In this document: positions 33,218-42,967 of the stretch, piece by piece | How the letters are laid out: the number at the start of each line of letters is the position of its first letter | Position numbering within the stretch: position 1 is the first letter of the stretch | NCBI GenBank assembly: GCA_030583925.1 | Contig: CP129482.1 | Span: 248,001 to 312,000 of the forward strand | Source: Anaerolineales bacterium | Lineage (GTDB): Bacteria; Chloroflexota; Anaerolineae; Anaerolineales; Villigracilaceae | Length of the DNA stretch: 64,000 nucleotides | Reading direction: 5' to 3' | Translations under genes and position numbers: made by a program | Notes under the pieces: model-generated | Seen by the model: only the letters and a program-made list of their open reading frames with translations | Told to the model about the DNA's origin: nothing | The model's database searches: none

Positions 33218-34053
33218 ACCGCTTCCTGCATTTGCCTGTTTTCCGTCCGCGAGAGATTCTCCGCGCCTGAAACGATCACGACCACGATAGCCGCGACAAC
33301 ATACAGCACGATCAACATGTTATCCACGATTCCGCCGCGGACAGCGAACCCGCCAGGCAGAAACATCCCTGCGGTGTTTTGCGTGGCGTGGAAGAGAACG
33401 ACGAGCAGAAGACTGCCGCGCGAATTGTTGTAGAGCCAGGTGTATAAAACCGCCAGCGCCAGATGGGCGACCGTGAACCACGCGAAGGATCGTTCACCGC
33501 TCAAGCCTGTCCCTAAAAATTTTGGCAGGTGCCAGGCGCTCCAGATCACGCCGACGATCAGGCTGGCGGTCAACGCGTTGTACTTCGCCTGCAAGCGCGG
33601 CAGGACGTAACCGCGCCAGCCCCATTCTTCGCCGTTGGTGAGGATTTCAAATATCAGCCACGGAAGGACGAGCGCGAGCAACGGCGCATCGAGCGGGACG
33701 ACGTCGCGAATCATCGGGTGCGAAAAATCTACGGGAGCGCGAGTCAGCCAGAAGGTCAGGAGAACCGAAGCGAATCCCAGAGCGGGCAAAAGCAGAAGGG
33801 CAACGATCCACCACTTCCAATTTACGCGCCAGAGCAGGAGGCGTTTGAGGAACGCGATCAGCGCGCCCCTGCCGAGAGTTGCCCACGTCATGAAGACCGA
33901 GACGAAGATGAATCCCCAGCCGAGCGTGATAGCGACCGCGAACGGGACCTTGAACGGCAGGACGCCTGAGTTCGAGAGGTCGATCGTCCACGTGTAGAGG
34001 AACATCAGCGCGAGACCGACGACCAGCGAATGACGGTTGAGAAAGTTTTTCAT
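33214..34053 (-). CDS. CPBP-family intramembrane metalloprotease
   Basis: This 279-residue membrane protein has about eight helices. Motif 1 is NGEEWGWRGYVLPRL, motif 2 is WSAWHLPKF and a later HATQNT provides the third conserved His, all as expected of an active CPBP protease. It overlaps the SnoaL-like gene by 4 bp. Upstream lies a run of palindromic repeats and a divergently transcribed XRE/NB-ARC regulator, which may control it. Confidence 0.88.
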   Translation of the reverse strand: MKNFLNRHSLVVGLALMFLYTWTIDLSNSGVLPFKVPFAVAITLGWGFIFVSVFMTWATLGRGALIAFLKRLLLWRVNWKWWIVALLLLPALGFASVLLTFWLTRAPVDFSHPMIRDVVPLDAPLLALVLPWLIFEILTNGEEWGWRGYVLPRLQAKYNALTASLIVGVIWSAWHLPKFLGTGLSGERSFAWFTVAHLALAVLYTWLYNNSRGSLLLVVLFHATQNTAGMFLPGGFAVRGGIVDNMLIVLYVVAAIVVVIVSGAENLSRTENRQMQEAV

Positions 34054-34137
34054 GTCAACTCCTTTGCCGATGATTACAGTATCGCGCCATTTCGATCATT
34101 GCGGGTCGAATTTACCCGCACAAAAACCCGTACAAAA

Positions 34138-34216
34138 CAGTACCGCAAAGTTCACTTTGCGGTAAAGGGGCAAAGCGCGCTTTGCGATAAAAGGGCAAAG
34201 TAAACTTTGTCGCACT
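34138..34216. repeat. Cluster of three short palindromes
   Basis: TACCGCAAAG-TTCA-CTTTGCGGTA (34141-34164), GCAAAGCGCGCTTTGC (34170-34185) and CAAAG-TAAA-CTTTG (34196-34209) follow one another. They fill the space between divergent genes. Similar palindromes occur at 25032-25051 and 32816-32833. They could be REP-type elements or operators. Confidence 0.6.
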
Positions 34217-34232
34217 GCGTTAAAATATCCTC

Positions 34233-36761
34233 ATGCAAGCCGATCTGCCCTTCGGTCTGTGGATCAAGAAACGCCGCAAAGCGCTCGATCTCACACAGAG
34301 CGCATTGGCAAAGCGCGTCGGCTGTTCGCTCGCCACCATCGAAAAAATCGAATCGGAGGAACGCCGCCCCTCGACTCAGATCGCCGAACTGCTCTCGGAC
34401 GCGCTGGAGATTCCGACCGCCGAACGCGAGACGTTTCTCAAAGTGGCGCGCCGCATCAAATCGGACGTGGGGCTGGCTTCCGTTTCCCCGATTCCTTTAT
34501 CCACGCCGAAAACGACTCTCCCCGCGCCGCCCACGCCGCTGATCGGACGCGAAGACGAGCTCGGCGGAATCGGTCACCTGCTCGCCAACGCCGACTGCCG
34601 CCTCATCAGTCTCGTCGGTCCAGGCGGGATCGGCAAGACGCGGCTCGGAATCGAATTTGCGAATCGCCAGCGCGGACTCTTCCCCGACGGCGTGCATTAC
34701 GTCCCGTTGGCGTCGGTCAACTCGGCTGGGTCAATTGTCCCTGCGATCGCGGAAGCGTTCGAGTATTCCTTCTCGGGTCCCGTTGACGCGCAGGAGCAGT
34801 TGTTCGCCCACCTCGCGCGCACGATTCAAGAATCCGCATTGCTCGTGTTGGACAATCTCGAACATCTGCTGGCGGATTCGCCCGCGACGGCGGAATTGAT
34901 CGCGGAGATTCTTCAGCGAGTTCCGAAGATGAAGATTCTTTGCACATCGCGCGAACGGTTGAACTTGCAGGGCGAATGGACGTTCGACTTGCGCGGCTTG
35001 CCCGTCCCGCCGCTGGATGAACACGGTGAGATCGAATCGTACAGCGCGGCGGTTTTGTTTTTGCAGGCGGCGCGGCGCGCCGATGCGAAATTTCAACTGA
35101 CCGACGCCGACAAACCCGCGCTGTTGCGAATCTGCCGCATGTTGGAAGGCATTCCGCTCGCGCTCGAACTCGCCGCCGCGTGGGTGAGCGTGCTTTCGTG
35201 CGCCGAGATCGCCCGCGAGATCGAATCGAATATTGATTTTCTGGCGGGCTCCATGCGCAACCTGCCCGAACGTCATCGTTCGTTGAAAGCGTCTTTCGAT
35301 CATTCGTGGAAATTGATCTCCGATGCGGAGCGCGACACATTGAGCCGCCTCTCCGTCTTCCGCGGCGGATTCGACCGCCTCGCCGCGCAAACGGTCGCGG
35401 GCGCGACCTTGCCCATGTTGTCATCGCTCGTCTCCAAGTCGTTGGTGAGGCGCAACGAAGAAGGTCGCTACGACCTGCATGAGGTCATCCGCCAGTACGC
35501 GTGGAATCATCTCGACGAAGATGAAGCGCGCCGCGTCGAAACCTGCGCCCGTCACTGCGAGTTTTATCTGCGCTTCGCGGCGGAACACGAAAGAAAATTG
35601 AAGAGCGCCGCGCAACAGGACTCTGCGCGCAAGATGACCCTTGAACTGGACAACTTGCGCGCCGCGTGGGAGTGGGGCGTGAAGCACGGCAAGTTCGAAT
35701 GGATTCGCAAATCGGTGCGCGCCTTCCTGTGGTACTTTGAAGTCGCGGGCTTGATCTACGAAGGCATCGAACAACTCGAACTGCTCGTCCATGCTGTGCA
35801 AGAAAAACCGCGCGACACGTTGTCGAATCAAATCCTCGGCACGGCGCTTGTGCAACAAGGCTTGCTGTGCTTCCGTTCGGGGCAGTTCCCCCGCGCGCAA
35901 AGCCTTTACAACGAAGCCATCGCCATCCTGCGTTCGGTGAACGATCACGCCCTCCTCGCCGACGCGCTGATCTTCAGCGGCACGCTCCTGCATCTGGGCG
36001 GCGCGTATCTCGAATCGAAGCGGTTGATCGAAGAAGGTTTGGTCTACGCGCGCGAAACGAACGATCCGTGGTTCACCGCCTACGGCGTTTACAACCTCGG
36101 TCACGTGGATAGTTTTCTCGGCGATTACCAAAACGGTTACGATCAAATGCAGGCAGGCTTGAAACTCTGGCGCGAACTCGGCGATCCCCATTCCATTTCG
36201 CTTGGTTTGAATTTTCTCGTCGAAACGCAGGTCGCGCTCGGTCGGCACGCGGAAGCCATCGCCTCGATGCGCGAGAGTCTCGCGTTGTGCGAGCGCACAA
36301 AAAATCGCTGGGGCATGGGCACAGCCTATCGCTATCTCGGTCTCGCGTCCCTCGCGGCGGGTCAATGCGACGAAGCCCGCGCTCACCTCGAAAAGAGTCT
36401 TGAAATTTTCGGCGACGCCTATAAAGGCTGGGACATCGCCCAAACTCTGATCTATCTCGGCGAAACGCATCTCCGCGCAGGCGACGACGCGCAAGCCAAA
36501 ACAATTCTGTTGGACTCCCTCCGCCTCGCGCGTGACATCCACTCCGAGCTGCTGATTCTCCAAGCCCTCGCGGGACTCGCCTCTTTGGAACTCCGCTTCC
36601 ATCCCACGATTGCGGCTGGGTGGCTAACCCTCATCCTTTCTCGCCCCTCGGCGCTGCACAGCACAAAAGATCGCGCGCAGAAATTATTGTCAGGTCTGCC
36701 CGCGCACGACACATCGCATCCAACCCTCGAGCAGGCGGTGGAGGAGGCGCTGCGAAGTTGA
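34233..36761 (+). CDS. XRE-HTH / NB-ARC ATPase / TPR regulator
   Basis: This is an 842-residue STAND-type regulator. Residues 5-60 are an XRE helix-turn-helix (SALAKRVGCSLATIEKIESE). An NB-ARC ATPase follows, with PPTPLIGREDEL, the P-loop VGPGGIGKTRLGIEFA near residue 130, Walker B in ALLVLDNLEHLL and the sensor in LCTSRERL. From about residue 540 comes a TPR array (GTALVQQGLLCFRSGQFPRA, GMGTAYRYLGLASLAAGQCD). The plan matches AfsR-like signal-integrating regulators common in Chloroflexota and actinobacteria. It is divergent from the CPBP/SnoaL pair. Confidence 0.92.
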   Translation: MQADLPFGLWIKKRRKALDLTQSALAKRVGCSLATIEKIESEERRPSTQIAELLSDALEIPTAERETFLKVARRIKSDVGLASVSPIPLSTPKTTLPAPPTPLIGREDELGGIGHLLANADCRLISLVGPGGIGKTRLGIEFANRQRGLFPDGVHYVPLASVNSAGSIVPAIAEAFEYSFSGPVDAQEQLFAHLARTIQESALLVLDNLEHLLADSPATAELIAEILQRVPKMKILCTSRERLNLQGEWTFDLRGLPVPPLDEHGEIESYSAAVLFLQAARRADAKFQLTDADKPALLRICRMLEGIPLALELAAAWVSVLSCAEIAREIESNIDFLAGSMRNLPERHRSLKASFDHSWKLISDAERDTLSRLSVFRGGFDRLAAQTVAGATLPMLSSLVSKSLVRRNEEGRYDLHEVIRQYAWNHLDEDEARRVETCARHCEFYLRFAAEHERKLKSAAQQDSARKMTLELDNLRAAWEWGVKHGKFEWIRKSVRAFLWYFEVAGLIYEGIEQLELLVHAVQEKPRDTLSNQILGTALVQQGLLCFRSGQFPRAQSLYNEAIAILRSVNDHALLADALIFSGTLLHLGGAYLESKRLIEEGLVYARETNDPWFTAYGVYNLGHVDSFLGDYQNGYDQMQAGLKLWRELGDPHSISLGLNFLVETQVALGRHAEAIASMRESLALCERTKNRWGMGTAYRYLGLASLAAGQCDEARAHLEKSLEIFGDAYKGWDIAQTLIYLGETHLRAGDDAQAKTILLDSLRLARDIHSELLILQALAGLASLELRFHPTIAAGWLTLILSRPSALHSTKDRAQKLLSGLPAHDTSHPTLEQAVEEALRS

Positions 36762-37180
36762 TGAAATTAATCCTCGCACGTACGGTTTGTCTTTCACTTG
36801 CCGCGTCGAAGGATCGCGGCGTTATTTTTTCGCCTCCTTCTTCCTGATTTTCTTTCAACAAACTTACACGTCGAACAGCGCCGACCAACCTTTGTCGTCG
36901 TCTGTCAATAGATTTAACCCATCTCCGCCGGTTTGCCCGCCGACTCGAACAGCGGCTGGAAAAGTTGTTTGATCTCTTTGGATGGGATGTCCATCCACAA
37001 ACTTCATAAAAGGGGACTACCACATGGGACTAAGTTAGGACGCTGCTACCATGACAAGGGGACAATTTGACTGATATTCTCTTGACGTCGAAAAAAACGG
37101 AATAAATGGAGGCGCCTATGGAGTAATACAGTCTTTCCCAGTGATCAGTCTAAACATTTTATCAATATAGGAGTTTGAAC
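36762..37180. other. Region without an intact gene
   Basis: This 400-bp stretch has no supported gene. On the minus strand around 36870-37010 a short frame reads MDIPSKEIKQLFQPLFESAG and after one frame change continues LNLLTDDDKGWSALFDV, which looks like the decayed C-terminus of some protein. The upstream region of the lipoprotein gene contains an ATAGGAG ribosome-binding site at 37168-37174. Confidence 0.35.
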
Positions 37181-37909
37181 ATGAGAACCAATCGAATTAT
37201 GCAAGTTGTTGCCGCGACTATTCTGTTCGCTGTACTGGTTTCATCCTGTGCCACAACGAATCAGCAAGATAGCGCGCCCTCCCTGCCGGATAACACACAG
37301 GTACCGCCAACCGAGGCAGTTGTGATTGAAACTGAGCCGCCCGCCACTGCCGAAGCAAAAGAGCCGGTTCGGATCGAGTCGAATGGCGACGTGCCCTTCT
37401 ACGCCCGTTTTGGCGAAAACGAAACGTTTTCGAACGGTGAATGGACGGTCATCGTTTTCTACCGCTCTCCGGATTGTATCCCAGCCGACTTCAACCTGAA
37501 CCAGTTTTTCCATTTCCCAAGTGAAGGAAACCCGGGCGCCTTTGCCTGCGCTCCACCCACCACCACATCTGTCGAATATTGGGCAAACGGACCGCAGACC
37601 GATCCGGCGCCTTTGGTTGCGGAAATGACCGGGCTCGGCGCTGTGCCTGTTTGGTTCATCGCCCAGACAGAAGTCGAGGCGGCAATGGCGGACGGCGTTG
37701 TGACCATTGGCGAACTGGCGGAATCGCCATCCTTGCTGAAAGGCTCAGCGGCGAGTTACACAGAACTGTTGCATCCGAGCCAATCGAATACGCAGTCCTT
37801 GATCCAGTTCAAAGCCGAAGGCACATTGGAAGACGGTCGTTCCTTTTTGGTTGACGTGAGTTATGGCGCTCCAGATGTGACAGATCACACCACTATCGAG
37901 ATCCAGTAG
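37181..37909 (+). CDS. Hypothetical lipoprotein
   Basis: This is a secreted lipoprotein of about 242 residues. The start at ATG 37181 is preferred over the TTG at 37175 because ATAGGAG is 7 nt upstream. The signal peptide ends in a lipobox (LFAVLVSSCA) and a Thr/Pro/Glu-rich linker follows (PTEAVVIETEPPATAEA). The globular part contains three cysteines and VIVFYRSPDCIPADF. A similar domain is not recognised. It is the first gene of a plus-strand set leading to the PDZ kinase. Confidence 0.65.
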   Translation: MRTNRIMQVVAATILFAVLVSSCATTNQQDSAPSLPDNTQVPPTEAVVIETEPPATAEAKEPVRIESNGDVPFYARFGENETFSNGEWTVIVFYRSPDCIPADFNLNQFFHFPSEGNPGAFACAPPTTTSVEYWANGPQTDPAPLVAEMTGLGAVPVWFIAQTEVEAAMADGVVTIGELAESPSLLKGSAASYTELLHPSQSNTQSLIQFKAEGTLEDGRSFLVDVSYGAPDVTDHTTIEIQ

Positions 37910-37938
37910 CGCCACATCATTAACCAATCAATAATCGC

Positions 37939-37972
37939 TTACGCCCCGCTTTCTCGGGGCGTAAGTATTTGT
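37939..37972 (+). terminator. Intrinsic terminator after the lipoprotein gene
   Basis: CTTACGCCCCG and CGGGGCGTAAG form a perfect 11-bp stem with a 6-nt loop (arms 37939-37949 and 37956-37966), followed by TATTTG. It lies 30 bp after the lipoprotein stop. Confidence 0.7.
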
Positions 37973-38067
37973 AAAGATGGGACTGGATTGGTACACCGCT
38001 CCCATGACAACAGGACAGGTTGTCTTGTATAGTGTGAACATCGAACAAAACAATTTTGGAGATAGCC

Positions 38068-38376
38068 ATGAACATCCATTTCGTGCAGGTCGAGAAAAAG
38101 TCCCAATTATTTTCCCATTTACTGATGGCGTTTGCGATATTCACAGTCCTGATGTTGATCCTGAGCTTTAGCCGCCAGATCGAATTGCAACCATCTGTCC
38201 CTTCTGTATCCATCCAGACGGTACAAATGGCGACCAACGATGCGCCGGTCGCCGTTCCCGCGCCTCTACCGCCGGTTACACAAACCCAAGCGATTGCTAC
38301 ATCCGAACCGGCTGAAGGTCGTTCAGCGGTTTTGGCGCCGCAGGTGATCCCTGCCCCATTACCTTCTGTGCCATAA
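38068..38376 (+). CDS. Small single-pass membrane protein
   Basis: This is a 102-residue protein with one N-terminal membrane helix (LFSHLLMAFAIFTVLMLILS) and a Pro/Ala/Thr-rich external tail (PVAVPAPLPPVTQTQAIATS). GGAG lies 9 nt before ATG 38068. It is 19 bp upstream of the PDZ/S41-like lipoprotein and is probably co-transcribed with it and with the PDZ kinase. No family was recognised. Confidence 0.65.
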   Translation: MNIHFVQVEKKSQLFSHLLMAFAIFTVLMLILSFSRQIELQPSVPSVSIQTVQMATNDAPVAVPAPLPPVTQTQAIATSEPAEGRSAVLAPQVIPAPLPSVP

Positions 38377-38395
38377 TAAAAGGAGAATCCTGACA

Positions 38396-39670
38396 ATGAA
38401 ATTCAAATCTTTATCGGCAATACTGCTTGCCTCCATCATGTCCGCCTGCAGTGCGATCGCGCCTGCGCCCACCTCCACACCTGTTCCACTGCCGCCGGAT
38501 CAACATGTGGAAGGCGCCTTTCAGTGGCTTGAAACCCACGCCATGATGAAAGACAACGTGGATTGGACCGCCTTGCGCCGCGATACAGCCGAGGTGATTG
38601 CGAATGCTAAAACAACCGCCGACACATATCCTGCCATTTGCCAAGCGCTTCAAAAACTGGAGGATGGCAATGCCTGGCTACTGGTTCCTAGTTTGGAAAT
38701 TCCCAATTTCTATACCGGCTACCAAACCTTGTATCCAGAGAATCGGGTGATTATCCGTATCGATCCAGACAGCCCCGCAGAAAAAGCCGGGTTACAAGTT
38801 GGCGACCGAATCGAGCAGGTCAATGGACAACCTCCGGTTCCCTATGCAGAAGCGGATGCTTATCCGCCTTGCAACGCGAAAGAGATCGATACGTCCACTG
38901 TGGAACAGCTCGTCATCCAACGGGATGGGCAGTCACTGCAGATCAATGTTGCCAGGGACAAGATCACAGCCGGTGTAAACCCTTACAATCCTCCAGTTGG
39001 TCAGCGGTTGGGCGAGGCTGAGAGTGGCATTGGTTACCTTGAACTAACCTTAGAATCCGGTACGCACCTGCAATACCCGACAGAAGTCCAAAAGTTGATG
39101 CGAGGCATGGATCGAACGCCAGTCTGCGGCTGGATCGTTGATCTGCGGCGTATTCCGGGTGGCGACGTCTGGTCGTACATTGCGGCAGTCGGTCCGATTC
39201 TAGGGGAGGGCGAACTGGGCGGTTTCATCTATAACGATGGTCGCCAGGAAGTGTGGGCTTATCGCAATGGTGAAGTGTTTTGGAATAATGAATATCGTTA
39301 CGAGAGCGAGATTGACGGCTCGGTCTACCAACCGAAGCAATTTACTCCCGTAGCGCTGTTGGTCAGCCCAGCGACTCAAGCAGCCGGCGAGTTGATGCTG
39401 GTTGCATTTCAGGGACGCGCGGACGTTCGTTCCTTTGGCGAGCCTACCCGCGGACTGCCCACGCTGATCACACACACAAATCTGAGCGACGGTTCGAGTA
39501 TTTTTGTCAGTGGAGCAAATTCGTTCGACCGCAACGGGACGGTTTACAATGGTCCCATTCCACCAGAGGTATTCGTGGAAACCGACTGGTCGAAATTCGC
39601 CACAGAAAACGACCCGGTCATCCGCGCTGCTTTGGATTGGTTACAGTCACAAGCCGCCTGTGTGCCATAA
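38396..39670 (+). CDS. PDZ-containing S41-peptidase-like lipoprotein, nucleophile missing
   Basis: This 424-residue lipoprotein (lipobox in SIMSACSA) contains a PDZ domain at about 115-190 (AEKAGLQVGDRIEQVNGQPP) and an S41 peptidase fold (CGWIVDLRRIPGGDVWSYI, SFGEPTRGLPT). In the S41 subfamily with this layout the nucleophile lies in a T-x-S-S-G-E motif. Here it reads TQAAGE, so residues 329-330 are Ala and the protein is probably inactive. It precedes a histidine kinase that also has a PDZ domain, suggesting a binding or sensing role. Confidence 0.75.
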   Translation: MKFKSLSAILLASIMSACSAIAPAPTSTPVPLPPDQHVEGAFQWLETHAMMKDNVDWTALRRDTAEVIANAKTTADTYPAICQALQKLEDGNAWLLVPSLEIPNFYTGYQTLYPENRVIIRIDPDSPAEKAGLQVGDRIEQVNGQPPVPYAEADAYPPCNAKEIDTSTVEQLVIQRDGQSLQINVARDKITAGVNPYNPPVGQRLGEAESGIGYLELTLESGTHLQYPTEVQKLMRGMDRTPVCGWIVDLRRIPGGDVWSYIAAVGPILGEGELGGFIYNDGRQEVWAYRNGEVFWNNEYRYESEIDGSVYQPKQFTPVALLVSPATQAAGELMLVAFQGRADVRSFGEPTRGLPTLITHTNLSDGSSIFVSGANSFDRNGTVYNGPIPPEVFVETDWSKFATENDPVIRAALDWLQSQAACVP

Positions 39671-39710
39671 ACCACGTTGGATGAACACTAACGTTCATCA
39701 AAGGTAGATC

Positions 39711-42032
39711 ATGGGACAAGCGCCTGCCGCATCGAACATCAGCTCTCGCCTGGGAACAGCCTGGCTGTTCCCAGCGCGCCTTCTCTGGTTGGCAGGCTCG
39801 TTCGTTGCTCTGGGATTATTCATTGCAGGTCTGCCAGTACGCGCCCGGGAGATCCATGAGTTGTATCGAGGCGATATTCAGGCATGGCTGATTCAAAATC
39901 AACAAGGGGAGGTAGTCTTGTCGCCGCAGTCAGTTTCTACCGCGGCGCAGGCAGGCATTCTGGAAGGGGATATTTTACTGGCAGTGGACGGGGTGGCGAT
40001 CACCTCAACTGAGCAAGCAGACAAACTGCTCAGCGGTGAGATCGGAACGCCTGTCACCGTCAGTGTGCGGACCGGCAATTTTCCGCCGCGACAGATCACA
40101 GTCACACGCGGCAGCTGGGCAGGAGGCATTCTCCTCGAATACGGCTTATCCGATCAATTTGCAGTCATCTTTGCGCTGGCAAGTGAGATTCTGCTGACTG
40201 TGCTGTGTATCGGCATTGCAGTTGTGATCGTCCGCTATCGCTCGGATGACTGGATAGCGTTATTCTCCGCGCTCTTGATGGTCGTGGTTGCAACTGGATT
40301 CTCCTTGCCTATGGTGGCTCTCGCGAATCGTTTGCGCAGTGGAACGTTTCCGCACTGGATGGATGCCTGGATTGCATTCGGCTTCGGATTGCTGATCCTA
40401 TTCTTTTACTTGTTCCCTGCCGGACGCTTCGCCTCAAACCTGACCTTCGGGCTGGCTCTAACCCTTGGACTTTGGCTGACGCTGGGGCTTTTTGAACGTT
40501 CACTACTCATCTGGTATTTGCCGCGTTGGCTCTTTATTTCGGCGGGATCGTTCTGGATCGTCACAGGAGCGGTGGCGCTGTTATATCGCTATCAGCGCGC
40601 CGACTCATTCCAACAACGCCAGCAGATTCGCTGGATCGTTTGGGGCGCAATTGCAAGCGCCGCGGGACTTATGCTTCAAATCTTTCCTAGGCTCTTCAGC
40701 CTGAACGCCTCCATGCAGGTCCTTTCTGATTTTGTTCTGCATCCGCTGGGACAAATGCTGAAAGCCTGCCTGCCCCTGTCCATCGCGTTTGCCATTTTGC
40801 GCTACCGGCTGTGGAACATCGAACTGATCGTTAACCGGGCGCTCGTCTATGGTTCCCTCTCCGTTCTGACGATGCTCGGTTATTTGGGAACTATTTTTAT
40901 CCTGCATATATTTTTCACCGGCTTGTCCAACCCAGTGATTTCCTTCCTAGCGACGGGAGTCATTGCGATTTTATTCGAACCTTTGCGCCAGCGTTTGCAA
41001 CGTGCGGTGAACCGCTGGATGTATGGAGAGCGTGACGATCCTTATGTTGTGCTCTCGCGGCTGACGCAGACTCTGGAACGGACCCCCTCGGTGAATGAGG
41101 CGCTTCCGTCCATTACAGCGACCATCAGCCATTCGCTCAAGATTCCCTATGTGGCAATCTGGCTGGATCAGGACGGCAGTGAAAAATTAGCGGCTTTCTC
41201 CGGCGCTGAAACAGAAGATTTGATTTCATTCCCGCTGGGGTATCACGGCGAAAGGATTGGCAGACTCGGAGTCGCGCGGCGCGCCCCAAACGAGGAATTC
41301 TCGGAGGCAGATCTCCGCCTGATCGAAAGCATCGCACAGCAGGCTGGGGCAGCCGCACAGGCAGTCCGCCTGCAAACGGAGTTGATTCGCTCACGCGCTC
41401 AAATTGTCAATGAGCGCGAAGATGAGCGCTTGCGCATCCGCCGCGATCTGCATGATGAACTGGGTCCCATGCTCGCCGCCCAAGGGCTGAAGCTGTCCGC
41501 AGCGCGGCAGATGATTCGTACAAAGCCCGAAAAAGCGGAGGGTCTTGTGGAAGAGGTCATTCAGCAAAGCCAGCAGACGGTTACGGATATCCGTCGGCTA
41601 GTGCATGGACTGCGTCCGCCGGTACTCGATCAACTTGGATTGACAGGCGCTGTTCGGGATTTGGCGCGGAATCACAGCGGCAGTCCGGTTTTGGAAATTA
41701 TCTCGCCGTCAGAAGGATTGCCCCGCTTACCGGCGGCGGTGGAGGTCAATGCCTATCGCATTCTTCTGGAGGCTTGGAGCAATACGGTCAGGCACGCACA
41801 TGCAAACCGCTGTATCGTAAAATTTCTGGTTGAGCAGAACACGCTGGTTGTTTCAATTCAGGATGATGGCGCTGGGATACCAAAGAACTACCGGGCTGGC
41901 ATAGGTTTGCGTTCCATGCGGGCGCGGGCGGAGGAGATTGGCGGACAACTCAGTGTGGATTCAGTCCGACCGCACGGGACCTGCATTACCGCCAGACTAC
42001 CCTTGGTCACTCATGGAGGAAATGCCGAATGA
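39711..42032 (+). CDS. Membrane histidine kinase with extracytoplasmic PDZ and cytoplasmic GAF domains
   Basis: This 773-residue NarL-type sensor kinase has a first membrane helix (ARLLWLAGSFVALGLFIAGL), then a PDZ domain at about residues 65-140 (AAQAGILEGDILLAVDGVAI). A set of membrane helices follows (about 150-420), then a GAF domain, then HisKA_3 with His581 in IRRDLHDELGPMLA, and HATPase (RILLEAWSNTVRHAHA, QDDGAGIP). A PDZ outside the membrane in a sensor kinase is unusual. It overlaps its response regulator by 4 bp and follows the PDZ pseudo-peptidase by 40 bp. Confidence 0.88.
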   Translation: MGQAPAASNISSRLGTAWLFPARLLWLAGSFVALGLFIAGLPVRAREIHELYRGDIQAWLIQNQQGEVVLSPQSVSTAAQAGILEGDILLAVDGVAITSTEQADKLLSGEIGTPVTVSVRTGNFPPRQITVTRGSWAGGILLEYGLSDQFAVIFALASEILLTVLCIGIAVVIVRYRSDDWIALFSALLMVVVATGFSLPMVALANRLRSGTFPHWMDAWIAFGFGLLILFFYLFPAGRFASNLTFGLALTLGLWLTLGLFERSLLIWYLPRWLFISAGSFWIVTGAVALLYRYQRADSFQQRQQIRWIVWGAIASAAGLMLQIFPRLFSLNASMQVLSDFVLHPLGQMLKACLPLSIAFAILRYRLWNIELIVNRALVYGSLSVLTMLGYLGTIFILHIFFTGLSNPVISFLATGVIAILFEPLRQRLQRAVNRWMYGERDDPYVVLSRLTQTLERTPSVNEALPSITATISHSLKIPYVAIWLDQDGSEKLAAFSGAETEDLISFPLGYHGERIGRLGVARRAPNEEFSEADLRLIESIAQQAGAAAQAVRLQTELIRSRAQIVNEREDERLRIRRDLHDELGPMLAAQGLKLSAARQMIRTKPEKAEGLVEEVIQQSQQTVTDIRRLVHGLRPPVLDQLGLTGAVRDLARNHSGSPVLEIISPSEGLPRLPAAVEVNAYRILLEAWSNTVRHAHANRCIVKFLVEQNTLVVSIQDDGAGIPKNYRAGIGLRSMRARAEEIGGQLSVDSVRPHGTCITARLPLVTHGGNAE

Positions 42033-42679
42033 CGCACATCCGATTGATGATCGCCGATGACCACAAATTATTCCGCGAGGGAATCAAAGCCCTGCTCGCT
42101 ATTACAGATGATATTGAGATCGTTGGGGAGGCGGAAGATGGGGAGTCAGCGCTGAAAAAATGTCAGGAACTTGAGCCGGATGTCATTTTGATGGATATCA
42201 ACATGCCAGGTTTGAACGGCATCCAAGTGACCGGACAAATCCTTGAAAAACAGCCGCAAACGCGCATCATCATGCTTACCATGCTCGAAGATGATGCCTC
42301 GATCTTCCACGCAATGCGAGCTGGCGCAAGAGGCTATTTACTGAAAGGCGCAGATCCAACAGAAGTGTTGAGCGTTATCCGGGCGGCGGCAGAAGGACAG
42401 GCATTGTTTGGTCCGGCGATTGCCACACGGCTGATGAATTACTTCAAGGAATTAAGCGCAAAGCCTCCCGTATCAGTCCCGCCTTTTCCTGAGTTGACCG
42501 AACGCGAATTGGAGATCCTTCGCCTGATCGCGCAGGGACTCAACAATCAGGAACTGGCGCAGAAACTTGTGCTGAGTCCCAAGACGGTTCGCAACCACAT
42601 CACAAGTATTTTCAGCAAATTGCAGGTGGCAGACCGCGCCCAGGCAATCGTTCGCGCTCGAGAAGCGGGGTTGCATTAG
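42029..42679 (+). CDS. NarL/FixJ-family response regulator
   Basis: This 216-residue regulator has a receiver domain (MIADDHKLFREGIKALL, Asp56 in ILMDINMPG) and a C-terminal LuxR-type helix-turn-helix (LTERELEILRLIAQGLNNQE, continuing to TVRNHITSIFSKLQV). It overlaps the PDZ kinase gene by 4 bp and is its partner. Confidence 0.93.
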   Translation: MTHIRLMIADDHKLFREGIKALLAITDDIEIVGEAEDGESALKKCQELEPDVILMDINMPGLNGIQVTGQILEKQPQTRIIMLTMLEDDASIFHAMRAGARGYLLKGADPTEVLSVIRAAAEGQALFGPAIATRLMNYFKELSAKPPVSVPPFPELTERELEILRLIAQGLNNQELAQKLVLSPKTVRNHITSIFSKLQVADRAQAIVRAREAGLH

Positions 42680-42967
42680 TTATTATCCGCCTTATGTGTG
42701 AAATCGGATCAATCCAGCGGGGCACATATTTGATATGCGGGTACAAGTTCCGACCTCAAAATTTCGTATCCCAGCAATAGAACATCCACTTTCGGCATCT
42801 GTCCTTAAGAGTTATCGCCTGAAAGGTAAGTTGATTTGGCTGATATTCCACGGCTTTTTATTAACAACCGCCCGGCGATATTCTGTGTGTCGAGGGTGTC
42901 ATTTGGCGTAAATTTAGGGAAATTCGTAAATATTCCTATCGAAAAAATGCCGATACAATGAATCGGC

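Noticed and set aside
35421..36602. 393-codon minus-strand ORF opposite the XRE/NB-ARC regulator
   Set aside because: It is antisense to a gene with clear HTH, P-loop and TPR features; its composition looks like a shadow frame.
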